Virus record (IMG/VR): IMGVR_UViG_3300036985_002241
Location: 1 to 35,841 of that record
DNA length: 35,841 nt
Source of the DNA: a virus
Strand: one strand, 5' to 3'
Both the position numbers and the translations under genes were made by a program. The notes beneath the pieces were generated by a model. The model was given only the letters and a program-made list of their open reading frames with translations. It was not told where the DNA came from and did no database searches. Shown here piece by piece: positions 13,587-22,641 of the stretch. Each line of letters begins with the position of its first letter. Position 1 is the stretch's first letter.

Positions 13587-14555
13587 TTAAGAATTTGTAT
13601 ATTGTACTACGTAGTCGATGTATTTAACTGCAACACCTGCTCTAAACTCACCATAGATTTTCATCTTACGTGTGTTTTGGTCATACCATGCTTCAAGGTT
13701 ACCTAAATCACTTTGTAAATCAGTACCAAACAATAAGTTCGATGCGTAAGTAGCAATAATACGATTTTTAACAGCAGTTGGTAAAACACCTGTATCAACA
13801 GCGTTATCGTTGTTTAAGCCTGGTACTGCGATTACTTTCATATTTGTACCTGGGTACATTAAAGTAAACTTAGCCCAAACACCATCAGTATTATAGTTAG
13901 AACCATAGATACCATAAGTAGAAGTAATCTTTGCTGCTAAAATACGGAAAGTATCCATACCACAGAAAGCTACAATCGGTTCGTTTGATAAAGCAGCAGC
14001 AGGAACTTTTGCATAAACATCATCAAAAATAGTTAATACGTTAGCAGCATTGATTGTTGAAGCAGTTGCAGCAACAGCAGTACCAGCAGTATCAATAGTT
14101 GATAACCAACCGTTGATTTGCTTTAATGTTGTGCTATTTGTGTAAGTTGTTTTACCCTGCCAAATCATACTCTCAACTTGTGAAGCAACACGTGCAGACA
14201 TTCTGTCCATAATTTGACCTTCAATAGAAGTTGATTGCTCATTTGCTCCAGCAGGTAAATACTTTTGTGTGTAGTACGCTTCTAAGTCTTTTAAACAAAA
14301 TTCCTGTGCAATTGCAATAGGCGAAGTTGCTAAAGAAATTTGGTTAATAGTAGTTGTTCCTGATGTGTTAAATGCACACGTACTACCTGATTGAAAAGGT
14401 ACACTTACATCTAAGTTAGGAATAGCCATAGTTGATTTGATACCTGTTCTGATATCTACACCTAAGCCTAATGTTACACCACCTAAGATGGCTTTTGTGA
14501 TAATGTCCGCTTTGTTTTCTTCAACGTATGCGGTTAATGATAATGAAAATCCCAT
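13587..14555 (-). CDS. Major capsid protein
   Basis: The 322-residue protein fits the short HK97-fold capsid type of Bacteroidetes phages. It has an N-terminal GFSLSLTAYVEENKADIITK, a DVSVPFQSGSTCAF strand, then LATSPIAIAQEFCLKDLEAYYTQKYLP, IMDRMSARVASQVESMIWQG, FDDVYAKVPAAALSNEPIVAFCG and MKVIAVPGLN, and ends with MKIYGEFRAGVAVKYIDYVVQY. These are in the usual order of capsid domains. It follows protease and scaffold genes and is followed by a terminator. No N-terminal delta domain is apparent, consistent with a separate scaffold gene. Confidence 0.85.
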   Translation of the reverse strand: MGFSLSLTAYVEENKADIITKAILGGVTLGLGVDIRTGIKSTMAIPNLDVSVPFQSGSTCAFNTSGTTTINQISLATSPIAIAQEFCLKDLEAYYTQKYLPAGANEQSTSIEGQIMDRMSARVASQVESMIWQGKTTYTNSTTLKQINGWLSTIDTAGTAVAATASTINAANVLTIFDDVYAKVPAAALSNEPIVAFCGMDTFRILAAKITSTYGIYGSNYNTDGVWAKFTLMYPGTNMKVIAVPGLNNDNAVDTGVLPTAVKNRIIATYASNLLFGTDLQSDLGNLEAWYDQNTRKMKIYGEFRAGVAVKYIDYVVQYTNS

Positions 14556-14574
14556 TTTGTTTTTTTGTTTTTAA

Positions 14575-15210
14575 TTAATATTTAAAGTTATTTTTTCTAA
14601 ATTCATCCAATACAGATAGTGTTGGAGTAGGTTTGCTAAATTTCTCTTTAGATGTTGAAGTAGGCTTTACACTTGGTGCATCTGCTAACTTTTCAATTAA
14701 AGAAAATAGTTTAGTGTTTAAATCATTTTGTTGAGCAATCTTTGAAGCTGCCTCTGCAATTGTTACATTAGCTTTTTGTACTTCTTGACTTGACAATTGA
14801 TTTGCTGCTTCAAGTGCTGCAATTCTTTCTTCTAAAGATGCAATCTTTGCGCTAAAATCTTCTGATTGCATTTCTTCCATAACTGGCATACCTTCTGCAA
14901 CTGGAGCTTCTTCCATTTCTTTAGGTTCTAATCCCATTACTACACCATTTTCTAAGTAAACTTTTGTAGGTACATCGTTAACCATAACTACCATTTCAGT
15001 TACATCAGCAGGTATATCCATAACACCTTCGGGAGTAATAACTTGAAGTTTAACACCTATTGCTATTTCAGGTGCATCTGTTCTAATTATTGAGCCATCT
15101 TCGGCTTTGTAGTCAATAAAAGATTGCTCTTTTACTTCTGATGCGAAAAACTCTTTACCAATGGCAGCAAGTTCGCTCATTATTTCTTTGAAAGATTGTT
15201 TATTGTCCAT
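14575..15210 (-). CDS. Head scaffolding protein
   Basis: The ATG at 15210 (MDNKQSFKEIMSELAAIG) is chosen over a TTG at 15243 that would overlap the protease. The protein has 211 residues. A beta-rich middle (EIAIGVKLQVITPEGVMDI, EMVVMVNDVPTKVYL) is followed by a Met/Glu/Pro-rich linker and a coiled coil (residues about 117-175, SAKIASLEERIAALEAANQL). The basic C-terminal tail (PTLSVLDEFRKNNFKY) is typical for scaffolds, where it touches the capsid protein. It lies between protease and capsid genes. Confidence 0.75.
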   Translation of the reverse strand: MDNKQSFKEIMSELAAIGKEFFASEVKEQSFIDYKAEDGSIIRTDAPEIAIGVKLQVITPEGVMDIPADVTEMVVMVNDVPTKVYLENGVVMGLEPKEMEEAPVAEGMPVMEEMQSEDFSAKIASLEERIAALEAANQLSSQEVQKANVTIAEAASKIAQQNDLNTKLFSLIEKLADAPSVKPTSTSKEKFSKPTPTLSVLDEFRKNNFKY

Positions 15211-15226
15211 ACTATTAAGTATTAAT

Positions 15227-15838
15227 TTATTTAGTTGTTGCAAACTTTTTTAGTTTTTCTTTTAAAGATTGGATTCTTTGTACCACCCCTTCGATTTGTT
15301 CTTGTGGCATATCTGTTAACTTTCTGTGAGCAAAAGCACCCTCAACACTAAATCCTTTAAAAACTCCAGTCTTTATAAAGTCATTCCAAACTTCATCGTT
15401 ATCAACTTTAAAAGTTCCAAACCAACTGCCCTCTGTTAGTGTTGGATAACCTTCGGGAGTTCTTATTCCTCTCGTTTTATCTATGATCATAGATTCAACC
15501 ATGTAAACACCCGTTACTTTACGCTCGGCATCGTGCATCATGTTTACGTTATGAATAAATCCACTCTTGAAATAACGTTGTGCTATCTTTTCAATTTGCT
15601 CTTTGTCAAATATTACATAGTACTCACCGCTTTCATCTCTACGATAAATTGGTAAATCGGCTGCCATTAAAGCACCGCTAATTAACCTTCTGTCTTTGTC
15701 TGCAATAAAGTTGTATTGTTTAGCCTCATTAAAAGCCATCCAATTCTTTTCAATTGCAGGTTTATCTACTAAAGCAACGAAGTCTACTCCCAACTCATCG
15801 CTATCATCTATTACTAATTTGTAAATCGGTAAATTCAT
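15227..15838 (-). CDS. XkdF-like prohead protease
   Basis: The 203-residue protein matches the XkdF-type putative serine protease pattern. It has IYRRDESGEYYVIFDKEQIEKIAQRYF, then GFIHNVNMMHDAE with a conserved His, GVYMVESMIIDKTRG, SWFGTFKVDNDEVWNDF and finally GVFKGFSVEGAFAHRKL with the likely catalytic Ser in GFS-V-EG. The C-terminus is a Lys-rich helix. It directly precedes scaffold and capsid genes, the normal place for the enzyme that processes the prohead. The opening LVIDDSDELGVDFVALVDKPAIEKNW is also typical for this group. Confidence 0.85.
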   Translation of the reverse strand: MNLPIYKLVIDDSDELGVDFVALVDKPAIEKNWMAFNEAKQYNFIADKDRRLISGALMAADLPIYRRDESGEYYVIFDKEQIEKIAQRYFKSGFIHNVNMMHDAERKVTGVYMVESMIIDKTRGIRTPEGYPTLTEGSWFGTFKVDNDEVWNDFIKTGVFKGFSVEGAFAHRKLTDMPQEQIEGVVQRIQSLKEKLKKFATTK

Positions 15839-15843
15839 AATTT

Positions 15844-17754
15844 TTATATTTTAGATTGTTCACTTAATTTATTAACTCGTTTTGATACTTCTGCGCTTTC
15901 ACTTTCTACAACGTATGCCTTAATTACTGATGGTTGCCCTTGTTTGTTTACACTACCATCTGCATTTAAAACTGTTTGGTTATTACCACCGCCACCACCA
16001 ACATTAGGGGCTTGTGTGAATGTGCCAGGTGTAGAAACGTTAACACTACCTGAATTTGATGCGCTACCACCTTCAAACGTACTAGCTAATATCTTTGCTA
16101 CGTTTGCTGCTGCTATTACTCCATTAACTGCTGCTAAAGCTATTGCACCTGGACCAAGTGTTCCTGTATTAGCTAAAGCACCCGATACTGAAAGTATCCC
16201 ATCTTGAATTGCTCGTGCAACACTAAATGCTTTATTTACTTCAAATGCTTTCTTTTGTATCTTTAGAGTTTCTGCTTCATTACCTTTTGCTGATTTTAAT
16301 TTATGTGCAAAAAAAGCATCAGATATACCTTGTAAAGCCTCAACACTTTTTTCTGCGGCTTGATTTAATTTTTCATCATCAGCTGCTTTAGCATCAGCTG
16401 CTTTTTTATCATCATCAGCTCCTTTTTGGTCAGCTTCTGCACTTAATTTATTTGCCGTTTCACGTGCATCAGCCCAATCTTTATCATCTTGTTCTTTTTC
16501 TTTTTGTTTTCTTTCTCTTAATAATTTATTATAAGCATCTATTTCTTCGGGAGCTGCAATACCTAAAGCTATCTTTGTTGATATTTGTTGTTCAGCAATT
16601 ATTTGTTCTTGCTCATCAATCTTACCTTGTAACGCATCTATTTCATAAGCTATAAATGCGGCTTGTTCTTTCCTGTAATGCTCTGCATTAGCTAAATCAT
16701 CTTGCTTTTTTTTCTCCGCTGCTGCGTTTGCCTTATCTGCATTAGCTTTATCATTATCAATCTTTTTTTGCGCTTGTTCGTTATCGAATGCTTGTAACTC
16801 TGCTGTTGAACTTTTAAATAAGTCTACTTTTTCTTTTACTAGTTTATTAGATGCTTCTGCATTTTTTTGCTCCATTAAAAGTCTGGTATCAGTCCCCGTT
16901 TGAAGTTTTAATACAGCAGCACCAATCTTTTGATACCAATCTAACTCCTTATCCTTAATTCCTTGTGCTTGTGCATTTAAAGCATCTAATTGAGCCTGTT
17001 TCTGTGTTTCAACTATTCTTTGTCTTTTTAATGCAATTATCTCTTTCTCATTTGCTGCAAGTCCACTTAAAGCTAATATCTCGTTATCAATACTCTTAAC
17101 AGTTTCCTTACTTTGCTCTATTGCTCTATTGTTAGCCTCTATGTATTCTTCTGTGGCACTCTTACTATCATCAAAAGCGTTAGCTAATAACACAGCAGCA
17201 CCAACTAAAGCAGTAATAGCTACTACCATTAACATAATTGGATTAGCAGCCATTACAGCATTCCAAACACGTTGTGCAACTGCTGCTATTTTTGTAACAG
17301 TTTCAACTCCTAATATCTGAGTTATTAATTGTTTAGCTACATTCCCTGCTACCTTTAAGCTATCACCCATTGCAGTAATACCTTTGATACCATCAGCTAA
17401 AGCACTTGCAGCTTGTACTTTTAATAAAGCCTTTTGTACTTCTTCTGATTCAGCACCAAGCAAAGCAGCAGCACCTTGTGCAGCTTGGAATCCCGATGCA
17501 ACACCACCAATAACATTACCAAATGCAGCTACCTTAGCATCTGTTCCTGCAAAGGCTTGTATCTCTGCTTTTAAATCCCCTATCTCATCTTTAACCGATC
17601 CTAACCTTTGTAAGGTTTCAATATATTTTTGAGTGCCAGGTACTAATCCATCTAATTCGGTTTGCATTTCTGCAAATTCCTTTTTTAACGTTTTCATGGA
17701 TTTTACTCCTTCGCCTACGTTAACATCTATTTCTATTGTATCTTTTGTTGCCAT
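15844..17754 (-). CDS. Tape measure protein
   Basis: The 636-residue protein starts with DTIEIDVNVGEGVKSMKTLK and the coiled coil KKEFAEMQTELDGLVPGTQK, typical of Bacteroidetes phage tape measures. An Ala/Gly-rich region follows, then a hydrophobic part (residues about 165-195, NPIMLMVVAITALVGAAVLL) and long Lys/Ala/Gln coiled coils (about 200-470). A second hydrophobic Gly/Ala segment (about 530-570) and a flexible Gly/Asn end complete it. It is short, so the tail should be short for a siphovirus, provided the whole length is used. It lies downstream of the tail chaperone pair and tail-tip genes. Confidence 0.85.
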   Translation of the reverse strand: MATKDTIEIDVNVGEGVKSMKTLKKEFAEMQTELDGLVPGTQKYIETLQRLGSVKDEIGDLKAEIQAFAGTDAKVAAFGNVIGGVASGFQAAQGAAALLGAESEEVQKALLKVQAASALADGIKGITAMGDSLKVAGNVAKQLITQILGVETVTKIAAVAQRVWNAVMAANPIMLMVVAITALVGAAVLLANAFDDSKSATEEYIEANNRAIEQSKETVKSIDNEILALSGLAANEKEIIALKRQRIVETQKQAQLDALNAQAQGIKDKELDWYQKIGAAVLKLQTGTDTRLLMEQKNAEASNKLVKEKVDLFKSSTAELQAFDNEQAQKKIDNDKANADKANAAAEKKKQDDLANAEHYRKEQAAFIAYEIDALQGKIDEQEQIIAEQQISTKIALGIAAPEEIDAYNKLLRERKQKEKEQDDKDWADARETANKLSAEADQKGADDDKKAADAKAADDEKLNQAAEKSVEALQGISDAFFAHKLKSAKGNEAETLKIQKKAFEVNKAFSVARAIQDGILSVSGALANTGTLGPGAIALAAVNGVIAAANVAKILASTFEGGSASNSGSVNVSTPGTFTQAPNVGGGGGNNQTVLNADGSVNKQGQPSVIKAYVVESESAEVSKRVNKLSEQSKI

Positions 17755-17766
17755 TTAATATTATTA

Positions 17767-20649
17767 TTATGGGTAAACTTTAATTAATATAACAGATTGT
17801 GTTAATATATCATCAGTTAAAGTACCAGCTAAATTTCTTGTTTTAATTACTATTGTATTATCGTTTTGCCTCTGAATACTCGCTAAATTATCACCACCCG
17901 TTTTGCCTAAACAAATTATAGCAGAAACTTTATCCTCAATAAACTCACCCGTTAAAGTTATACTATATTCGCCTGTTGCTGTTGCTGTTACTGATGGTGT
18001 ACCACTTAAAGTATTTTGTAAAGTAATAACCGATGGAGTGCCTCCCCCTGTTTGTGTTGCTAATATTTCATATACCTTAGCCACACTTGTACTAACCGCC
18101 ACCCCGTTAACATAGCTTGTATTACTTTCAGTTACCTCAACATCATTACTATTGATTAACGTTACATTGCTTAAACCTCCTAAAATTGTTACACCGCTAC
18201 TACCTAAGATAGTTACATTACTTGCACCCTCACCAACACTATTATAATTACCTGTTACAAGTATCCCATCGCCAATACTTGGTAAATTATTATACTGACC
18301 AAAAGACTTTATGCCATAACTATTGTTTGATAAAGTTCTATTTGTCGCTGCCGGTGCTGTGTCGTTATTGTTTAATGGAGTTACACCACCTTTTATTGGT
18401 ACACCCGTATCTTCTGCAAATGGTATAGAAGTCTTTAACTTTACAAACTCACACTTAGTAGGCTCACCACTTGAAGGGTTATAATCATAAATCTTATTTA
18501 ACCGCCAATACTCATTTTCGAAATAAAAGCTACATTGAAAGTTTAACTCATTAATATCTATTTCATCTAACTTAAAGTAACCGATAAATATTTTACTATT
18601 TTTATCTATTAACTCATTAAAGTAATCAGCCCAATAAACGTTGTATAAGTTATTTGCTGTGTAACTTTCAGTTAAGTACATAACTTCTTTAGGAACTCCA
18701 AAAGATAAATCAATAACTGGCGATGTTGGATTATCAACATGACCTGCATAACCATACGTTGATAAAACAGTTGTACCCGAAGTAGCAATGTGGTTGTAAG
18801 GATTATTAGTTGTCTTAACACCTCCATAATAAAGTAATCTTATGTTACTTGCCTTTGGCTTTATCGTGCCTTGCTCATCAACATCGTATATCTTTGGTAT
18901 TATTCTATCTATGCCAATAGTATCAACTAATGGAGTAGGACTAAATATAACCTCGTTTTTTATTTCACCTTTTAAGAAATCATTTTCAACATCTAATATC
19001 TTTTCTCCATAAATTTCTTGGTACTCATTAAAATATTGCTTATTGTAGTAATCCTCATCTTTTTTATAGGTAAAAATAAAACGCTTTGTGTTAAGTTCAC
19101 CCATTGGAACTATTTTTATTTGCCTACTATTATCAAGCTTATCAGTCCAATCTCTGACATAATCAGCTGTGTTAGGGTAAAAGTTTTTTCGAGGCTCAAT
19201 TAATAACTTGTTAGGTATTAACTTATCTTGATGAATAAATAAGTTGAAGCACTTAATAATAGATTTTAAGAACTCTGACTGCTTAAACTTTGCAGGTAAT
19301 ACGTTATTGAGTTCAACACTATCACCCTCTTGTATGTTTACATCTGATAGTTGAACAGCGTACAAAGTACCAATATTAACGTTAATTCTTTGGTAGTTAC
19401 TTACTGAGTTTGCTCCTGATAAATAAACACCTCCAACATTACCCTGGGAAATATATTCGCAATAAATAACATCTCCTGCACTTACTGCTGCTGTTACTGA
19501 TAGTTCTCCTGTTGCTTCTAATGTAGTTGTACCACTTGTTACTGTGCTACCACCATTAAGTATTGAGAAATTATTAGATAATGGAAAATTATCACATAAT
19601 CTTACAGAAGTTGACATTAGTATATTTACTCCTCCTGATTGAATTCTTATTCTAAAATTACCCAATACTGGGAACTGACCATTTAATGTTGTGTTAGCAC
19701 TTGGAAAATGTGTAACACTTACCTTTGGTTTAAATCTAAATACATAAGTACCAGACTTAGATACTGTAAACTTACTTGTAGTATTGTTGTAAACATTACC
19801 TGTATCAAAGTTTGGAGTTGTACTATCATCTTGTATATCTATTACTGATGATGCATTTCCATAGTTATTTATATAAGTTACTCCGCTACTTGTTGCTCTA
19901 AATGTTCTATTCTCTATTTGTGTATCTGTTAGCTTTAAAGCACTACCACCGCTAAATGGTATAACCAATCTTTTAAATAAATCAGTATTAAAGAAATTAC
20001 TTTCATATTGGAAACCTGCATCCCCTATTATTTTATCTATAATTGTTTTTACATAAACAGCAGGAAACAAGTGCTTAACATTCCAATCAACTCCATTGTT
20101 ATAACCATAATCAATTAAAGGGTAAACATAACCCTCACCCAAAGTAAATGGATAAGATGCACCATTCTTAGTGATGGCATAATCCCAACTATTCTTTTGT
20201 ACTTGTGCTGTGTATAAATGGTTATATGCTGAAAGGTCAACTTGAGCTAAAGTCTTATTCTCTATTGCTTGAAATATATTACCCAACTCCCCTAAGAAAG
20301 CAACCTCATAATTAATCTCGTATTCATCTAACAAGTTAACGTTAAGCAGTTGAACTATGCCTGTAAATTGTACCACATCTTTGTAGGTAATAATTGCAGA
20401 TGCTTTTAAGTTAGGGTTAAACATTGGATTGAAGTTTGTAGTACCACTTGAATTAACACTACTATTTACATTCCATATTTGACCAAACAACTTATTGTTT
20501 AATTGACTGCCAGGTATTACAACTGTCTTACTAAACGTTGTATTCCTTTTTTCAGGCTCTCTAACATCAGCAATTGCATAAGTTAATGGAATACTAACAT
20601 CATCAGTAATATCAATTAACTCGCTATTAATATAGATTTTAGTATTCAT
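17767..20649 (-). CDS. Large tail-tip/baseplate protein with beta-solenoid end
   Basis: The 960-residue protein opens with KIYINSELIDITDDVSIPLTYAIADVREPEKRNTTFSKTVVIPGS, the start of a widespread Bacteroidetes phage tail protein that is thought to form the tail tip or hub. The middle has mixed beta domains. Residues about 776-844 hold a Gly/Asn/Val repeat (ASNVTILGSSGVTILGGLSN, then VTLINSNDVEV) that looks like a beta-solenoid needle. A final approximately 110-residue beta domain may be distal. Its start overlaps the previous stop by one base (TAATG). By place and size it is the main host-contacting hub. Confidence 0.65.
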   Translation of the reverse strand: MNTKIYINSELIDITDDVSIPLTYAIADVREPEKRNTTFSKTVVIPGSQLNNKLFGQIWNVNSSVNSSGTTNFNPMFNPNLKASAIITYKDVVQFTGIVQLLNVNLLDEYEINYEVAFLGELGNIFQAIENKTLAQVDLSAYNHLYTAQVQKNSWDYAITKNGASYPFTLGEGYVYPLIDYGYNNGVDWNVKHLFPAVYVKTIIDKIIGDAGFQYESNFFNTDLFKRLVIPFSGGSALKLTDTQIENRTFRATSSGVTYINNYGNASSVIDIQDDSTTPNFDTGNVYNNTTSKFTVSKSGTYVFRFKPKVSVTHFPSANTTLNGQFPVLGNFRIRIQSGGVNILMSTSVRLCDNFPLSNNFSILNGGSTVTSGTTTLEATGELSVTAAVSAGDVIYCEYISQGNVGGVYLSGANSVSNYQRINVNIGTLYAVQLSDVNIQEGDSVELNNVLPAKFKQSEFLKSIIKCFNLFIHQDKLIPNKLLIEPRKNFYPNTADYVRDWTDKLDNSRQIKIVPMGELNTKRFIFTYKKDEDYYNKQYFNEYQEIYGEKILDVENDFLKGEIKNEVIFSPTPLVDTIGIDRIIPKIYDVDEQGTIKPKASNIRLLYYGGVKTTNNPYNHIATSGTTVLSTYGYAGHVDNPTSPVIDLSFGVPKEVMYLTESYTANNLYNVYWADYFNELIDKNSKIFIGYFKLDEIDINELNFQCSFYFENEYWRLNKIYDYNPSSGEPTKCEFVKLKTSIPFAEDTGVPIKGGVTPLNNNDTAPAATNRTLSNNSYGIKSFGQYNNLPSIGDGILVTGNYNSVGEGASNVTILGSSGVTILGGLSNVTLINSNDVEVTESNTSYVNGVAVSTSVAKVYEILATQTGGGTPSVITLQNTLSGTPSVTATATGEYSITLTGEFIEDKVSAIICLGKTGGDNLASIQRQNDNTIVIKTRNLAGTLTDDILTQSVILIKVYP

Positions 20650-21866
20650 TATCTTCTTTGTCTTACTCTGTTATAATTATATCTAAAACTTAATGAGAGG
20701 TTAAATAGTTGGTCATTTGATACATACTTAGTTTGATAGTTTGTATCAACAATATTAACAGCAACTAAGTTGCTACCCTCGTAAACATAAACATCAGGCG
20801 AACTAACTAACTGCTCTAACCATACACTTTGAGCCTCTGTTATCCAATCTGACTGAACATTGATAGTATCATTTAATACTGTTTCAAATTGTGTAGTACC
20901 TCTGTTTCTTGCATTACCTAAATAACCTGATGTACTCCACTTGTTATTATCACTCTTATATAAATTTTTCTTTATGTCTGTATTCTTTTTTGTAGCACCT
21001 AAGAAAGTAAAGTAATCATACTTGCCATAGTTATTCATAAACTTAAAACGTACTGGAGTTCCTTTTGTGCATTGGTCAACTAAGTAAATAGTTAACGTTT
21101 CAGAAGATGCTACACTTGTACTATCTAACATACAAATAGTATAAGAGCCAGGATTAAGTAAAAAAGGCGCAGTTCCAGTTACAAAGTCTGCAGTTACTAA
21201 ACTATTTAACCATGCAAAGCCTACGTTTAAATCAATTGACCTATCTGTATTTGCGCTAATTGTGTTATAAGGATTTAGAATAGTAACAGTATCGGCAAAG
21301 CTACCATCAGGCTCATAACTCGAAATTTCTAAAAACTTACCCTCATCTGTTGTATTGTTTAAAAATCCTATGTTTAACTTATCTGTTGCTGTTACTTCTA
21401 TTCTTGGATTATCGGTTAAGAAGTTACTTGAAGTATCGCCTAACTTGTATAGGTTTTGATTATAGCTTAAATAGTCAATAGGATTAAACACCCCGTTATA
21501 AGCGTATGCTGTTTTACTTGTTATGTTTGGATAAGTTGTTACACCGCTACTTGCTCCATACTGCTCACCAAATTGCACCACATAGCTACAAATATGGTTA
21601 CCACATTGCTTAAAGGTAGTTGTGTTATCTTCGGCATTACTTGTTAAATAGCTTTGTACTATTCCACTAATATCTACTACACCACTTGAATAGGTAGGAT
21701 GCGCAACCACTTCAATACGATTGTAAGTAGATGCACCATTAATGTAGATATCTGCAATGTATCTAAAGTTAGCTTGTGCTGTATTAGTAGATGACAATGT
21801 ATAAAACATATCATTGTTTGCAGGGTAAAATCCACTATCCGCTAATCCTGTTATTGTTAGTGCCAT
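20649..21866 (-). CDS. Tail structural protein (405 aa)
   Basis: A beta-rich protein that opens MALTITGLADSGFYPANNDMFYTLSSTNT and ends with WITEAQSVWLEQLVSSPDVYVYE, then VNIVDTNYQTK and FNLSLSFRYNYNRVRQRR. The C-terminal pattern is shared with baseplate-type proteins located directly before the large tail-tip protein in related phages. The start overlaps the previous stop by one base, and its own stop overlaps the next start, so the three tail genes are translationally linked. Likely a distal tail or baseplate component. Confidence 0.6.
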   Translation of the reverse strand: MALTITGLADSGFYPANNDMFYTLSSTNTAQANFRYIADIYINGASTYNRIEVVAHPTYSSGVVDISGIVQSYLTSNAEDNTTTFKQCGNHICSYVVQFGEQYGASSGVTTYPNITSKTAYAYNGVFNPIDYLSYNQNLYKLGDTSSNFLTDNPRIEVTATDKLNIGFLNNTTDEGKFLEISSYEPDGSFADTVTILNPYNTISANTDRSIDLNVGFAWLNSLVTADFVTGTAPFLLNPGSYTICMLDSTSVASSETLTIYLVDQCTKGTPVRFKFMNNYGKYDYFTFLGATKKNTDIKKNLYKSDNNKWSTSGYLGNARNRGTTQFETVLNDTINVQSDWITEAQSVWLEQLVSSPDVYVYEGSNLVAVNIVDTNYQTKYVSNDQLFNLSLSFRYNYNRVRQRR

Positions 21867-22378
21867 TATTTAACTAATTGTTGTTCTAATACTTTTAATA
21901 TGTTTTCTTTGAATCCTGGTAACTCAGAAGATAAAAACTTACTCCCTTTGTAACCGAATTTCTTTATCGTTCCTTTTTTCAATATAGCTTTTGTTATTAA
22001 ATAGGCTAATGTTTCTCGTTTCTTTACTTTGCTTAATTGTTGTACGCTTGGTTTGTTAGCTATCCACTTCATTATCTGTGGCAGCATTTTAGCTATATTA
22101 TCTTTAGTTGCTCCTTTTGGTTTAGTGCCTTCGTCTATATCCTTCCAGTAATCATTTAACTCTATTCTTATTTTAACCACTCCTGCGCTCGTTATTGTTG
22201 GCAATGGTACAATAGATGCACTTAACTGCCCCGATGCGTTTAAATCGTTTGTTTCTAAGTTCTGCTTAACATCGCCAATGAACTGCTGAATAACCACATC
22301 AATCTCATTATAGGTCAAATGCTCAAAGTCATTAATCCTTTTGTCAAATGAATTTAATAAGTTATCTAACTGTCCCAT
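21866..22378 (-). CDS. HK97 gp10-like tail completion protein
   Basis: The 170-residue protein is helical at the N-terminus, has ASGQLSASIVPLPTITSAGVVKIRIELNDYWKDIDEGTKPKG (residues about 48-89), and ends with a helical Lys-rich part. The short strands followed by YWKDIDEGTKP resemble the Y-x-x-(Y/I)-x-E-x-G-T motif of gp10-type tail or head-tail joining proteins. It overlaps the frameshift ORF by 13 bases. Such a protein near the tail chaperone is common. Confidence 0.6.
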   Translation of the reverse strand: MGQLDNLLNSFDKRINDFEHLTYNEIDVVIQQFIGDVKQNLETNDLNASGQLSASIVPLPTITSAGVVKIRIELNDYWKDIDEGTKPKGATKDNIAKMLPQIMKWIANKPSVQQLSKVKKRETLAYLITKAILKKGTIKKFGYKGSKFLSSELPGFKENILKVLEQQLVK

Positions 22379-22641
22379 TTATTCCTATCCTTTACAAAAC
22401 TTAAATAATTAAGAAATGCTACTATATTCATGTTTAAAAAGTAATCCCATTTCTCCCTATCTTTATTTGCTAACTTATCTAAGGTTACATACCACCCCCA
22501 ATGTTGGAAATGCTTATCCTGTTCTGTTAACTCAACTCTATCTCTTTCGCTATCTTCTGTAATATCTTTTCCTTTTCCTTTTCCAAATAACCCTTTATAA
22601 CGGGTAATAAATTGGTTAAGACCTTGCAAAAAAAAACACAT
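22366..22641 (-). CDS. Tail chaperone extension (GpT-like) in the -1 frame
   Basis: This frame overlaps the chaperone gene by 115 bases and is in the -1 frame relative to it. It could be read alone from the ATG at 22641 (91 aa), but I think it is the C-terminal part of a fusion made by a -1 slip on nine U at 22628-22636. That would join chaperone residues 1-165 to 87 residues starting LQGLNQFITRYKG, giving 252 aa. The C-terminal HFQHWGWYVTLDKLANKD and FLNMNIVAFLNYLSFVKDRN recall small proteins found after tail chaperones in Bacteroidetes phages. Lambda makes GpGT the same way. Confidence 0.65.
   Translation of the reverse strand: MCFFLQGLNQFITRYKGLFGKGKGKDITEDSERDRVELTEQDKHFQHWGWYVTLDKLANKDREKWDYFLNMNIVAFLNYLSFVKDRNKWDS

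Noticed and set aside
22641-22641. Independent start at the ATG just before the U9 tract
   Set aside because: Not excluded, but no leader typical of this phage precedes it and it would add only a few residues of no clear role. The slippery site explains the overlap better.
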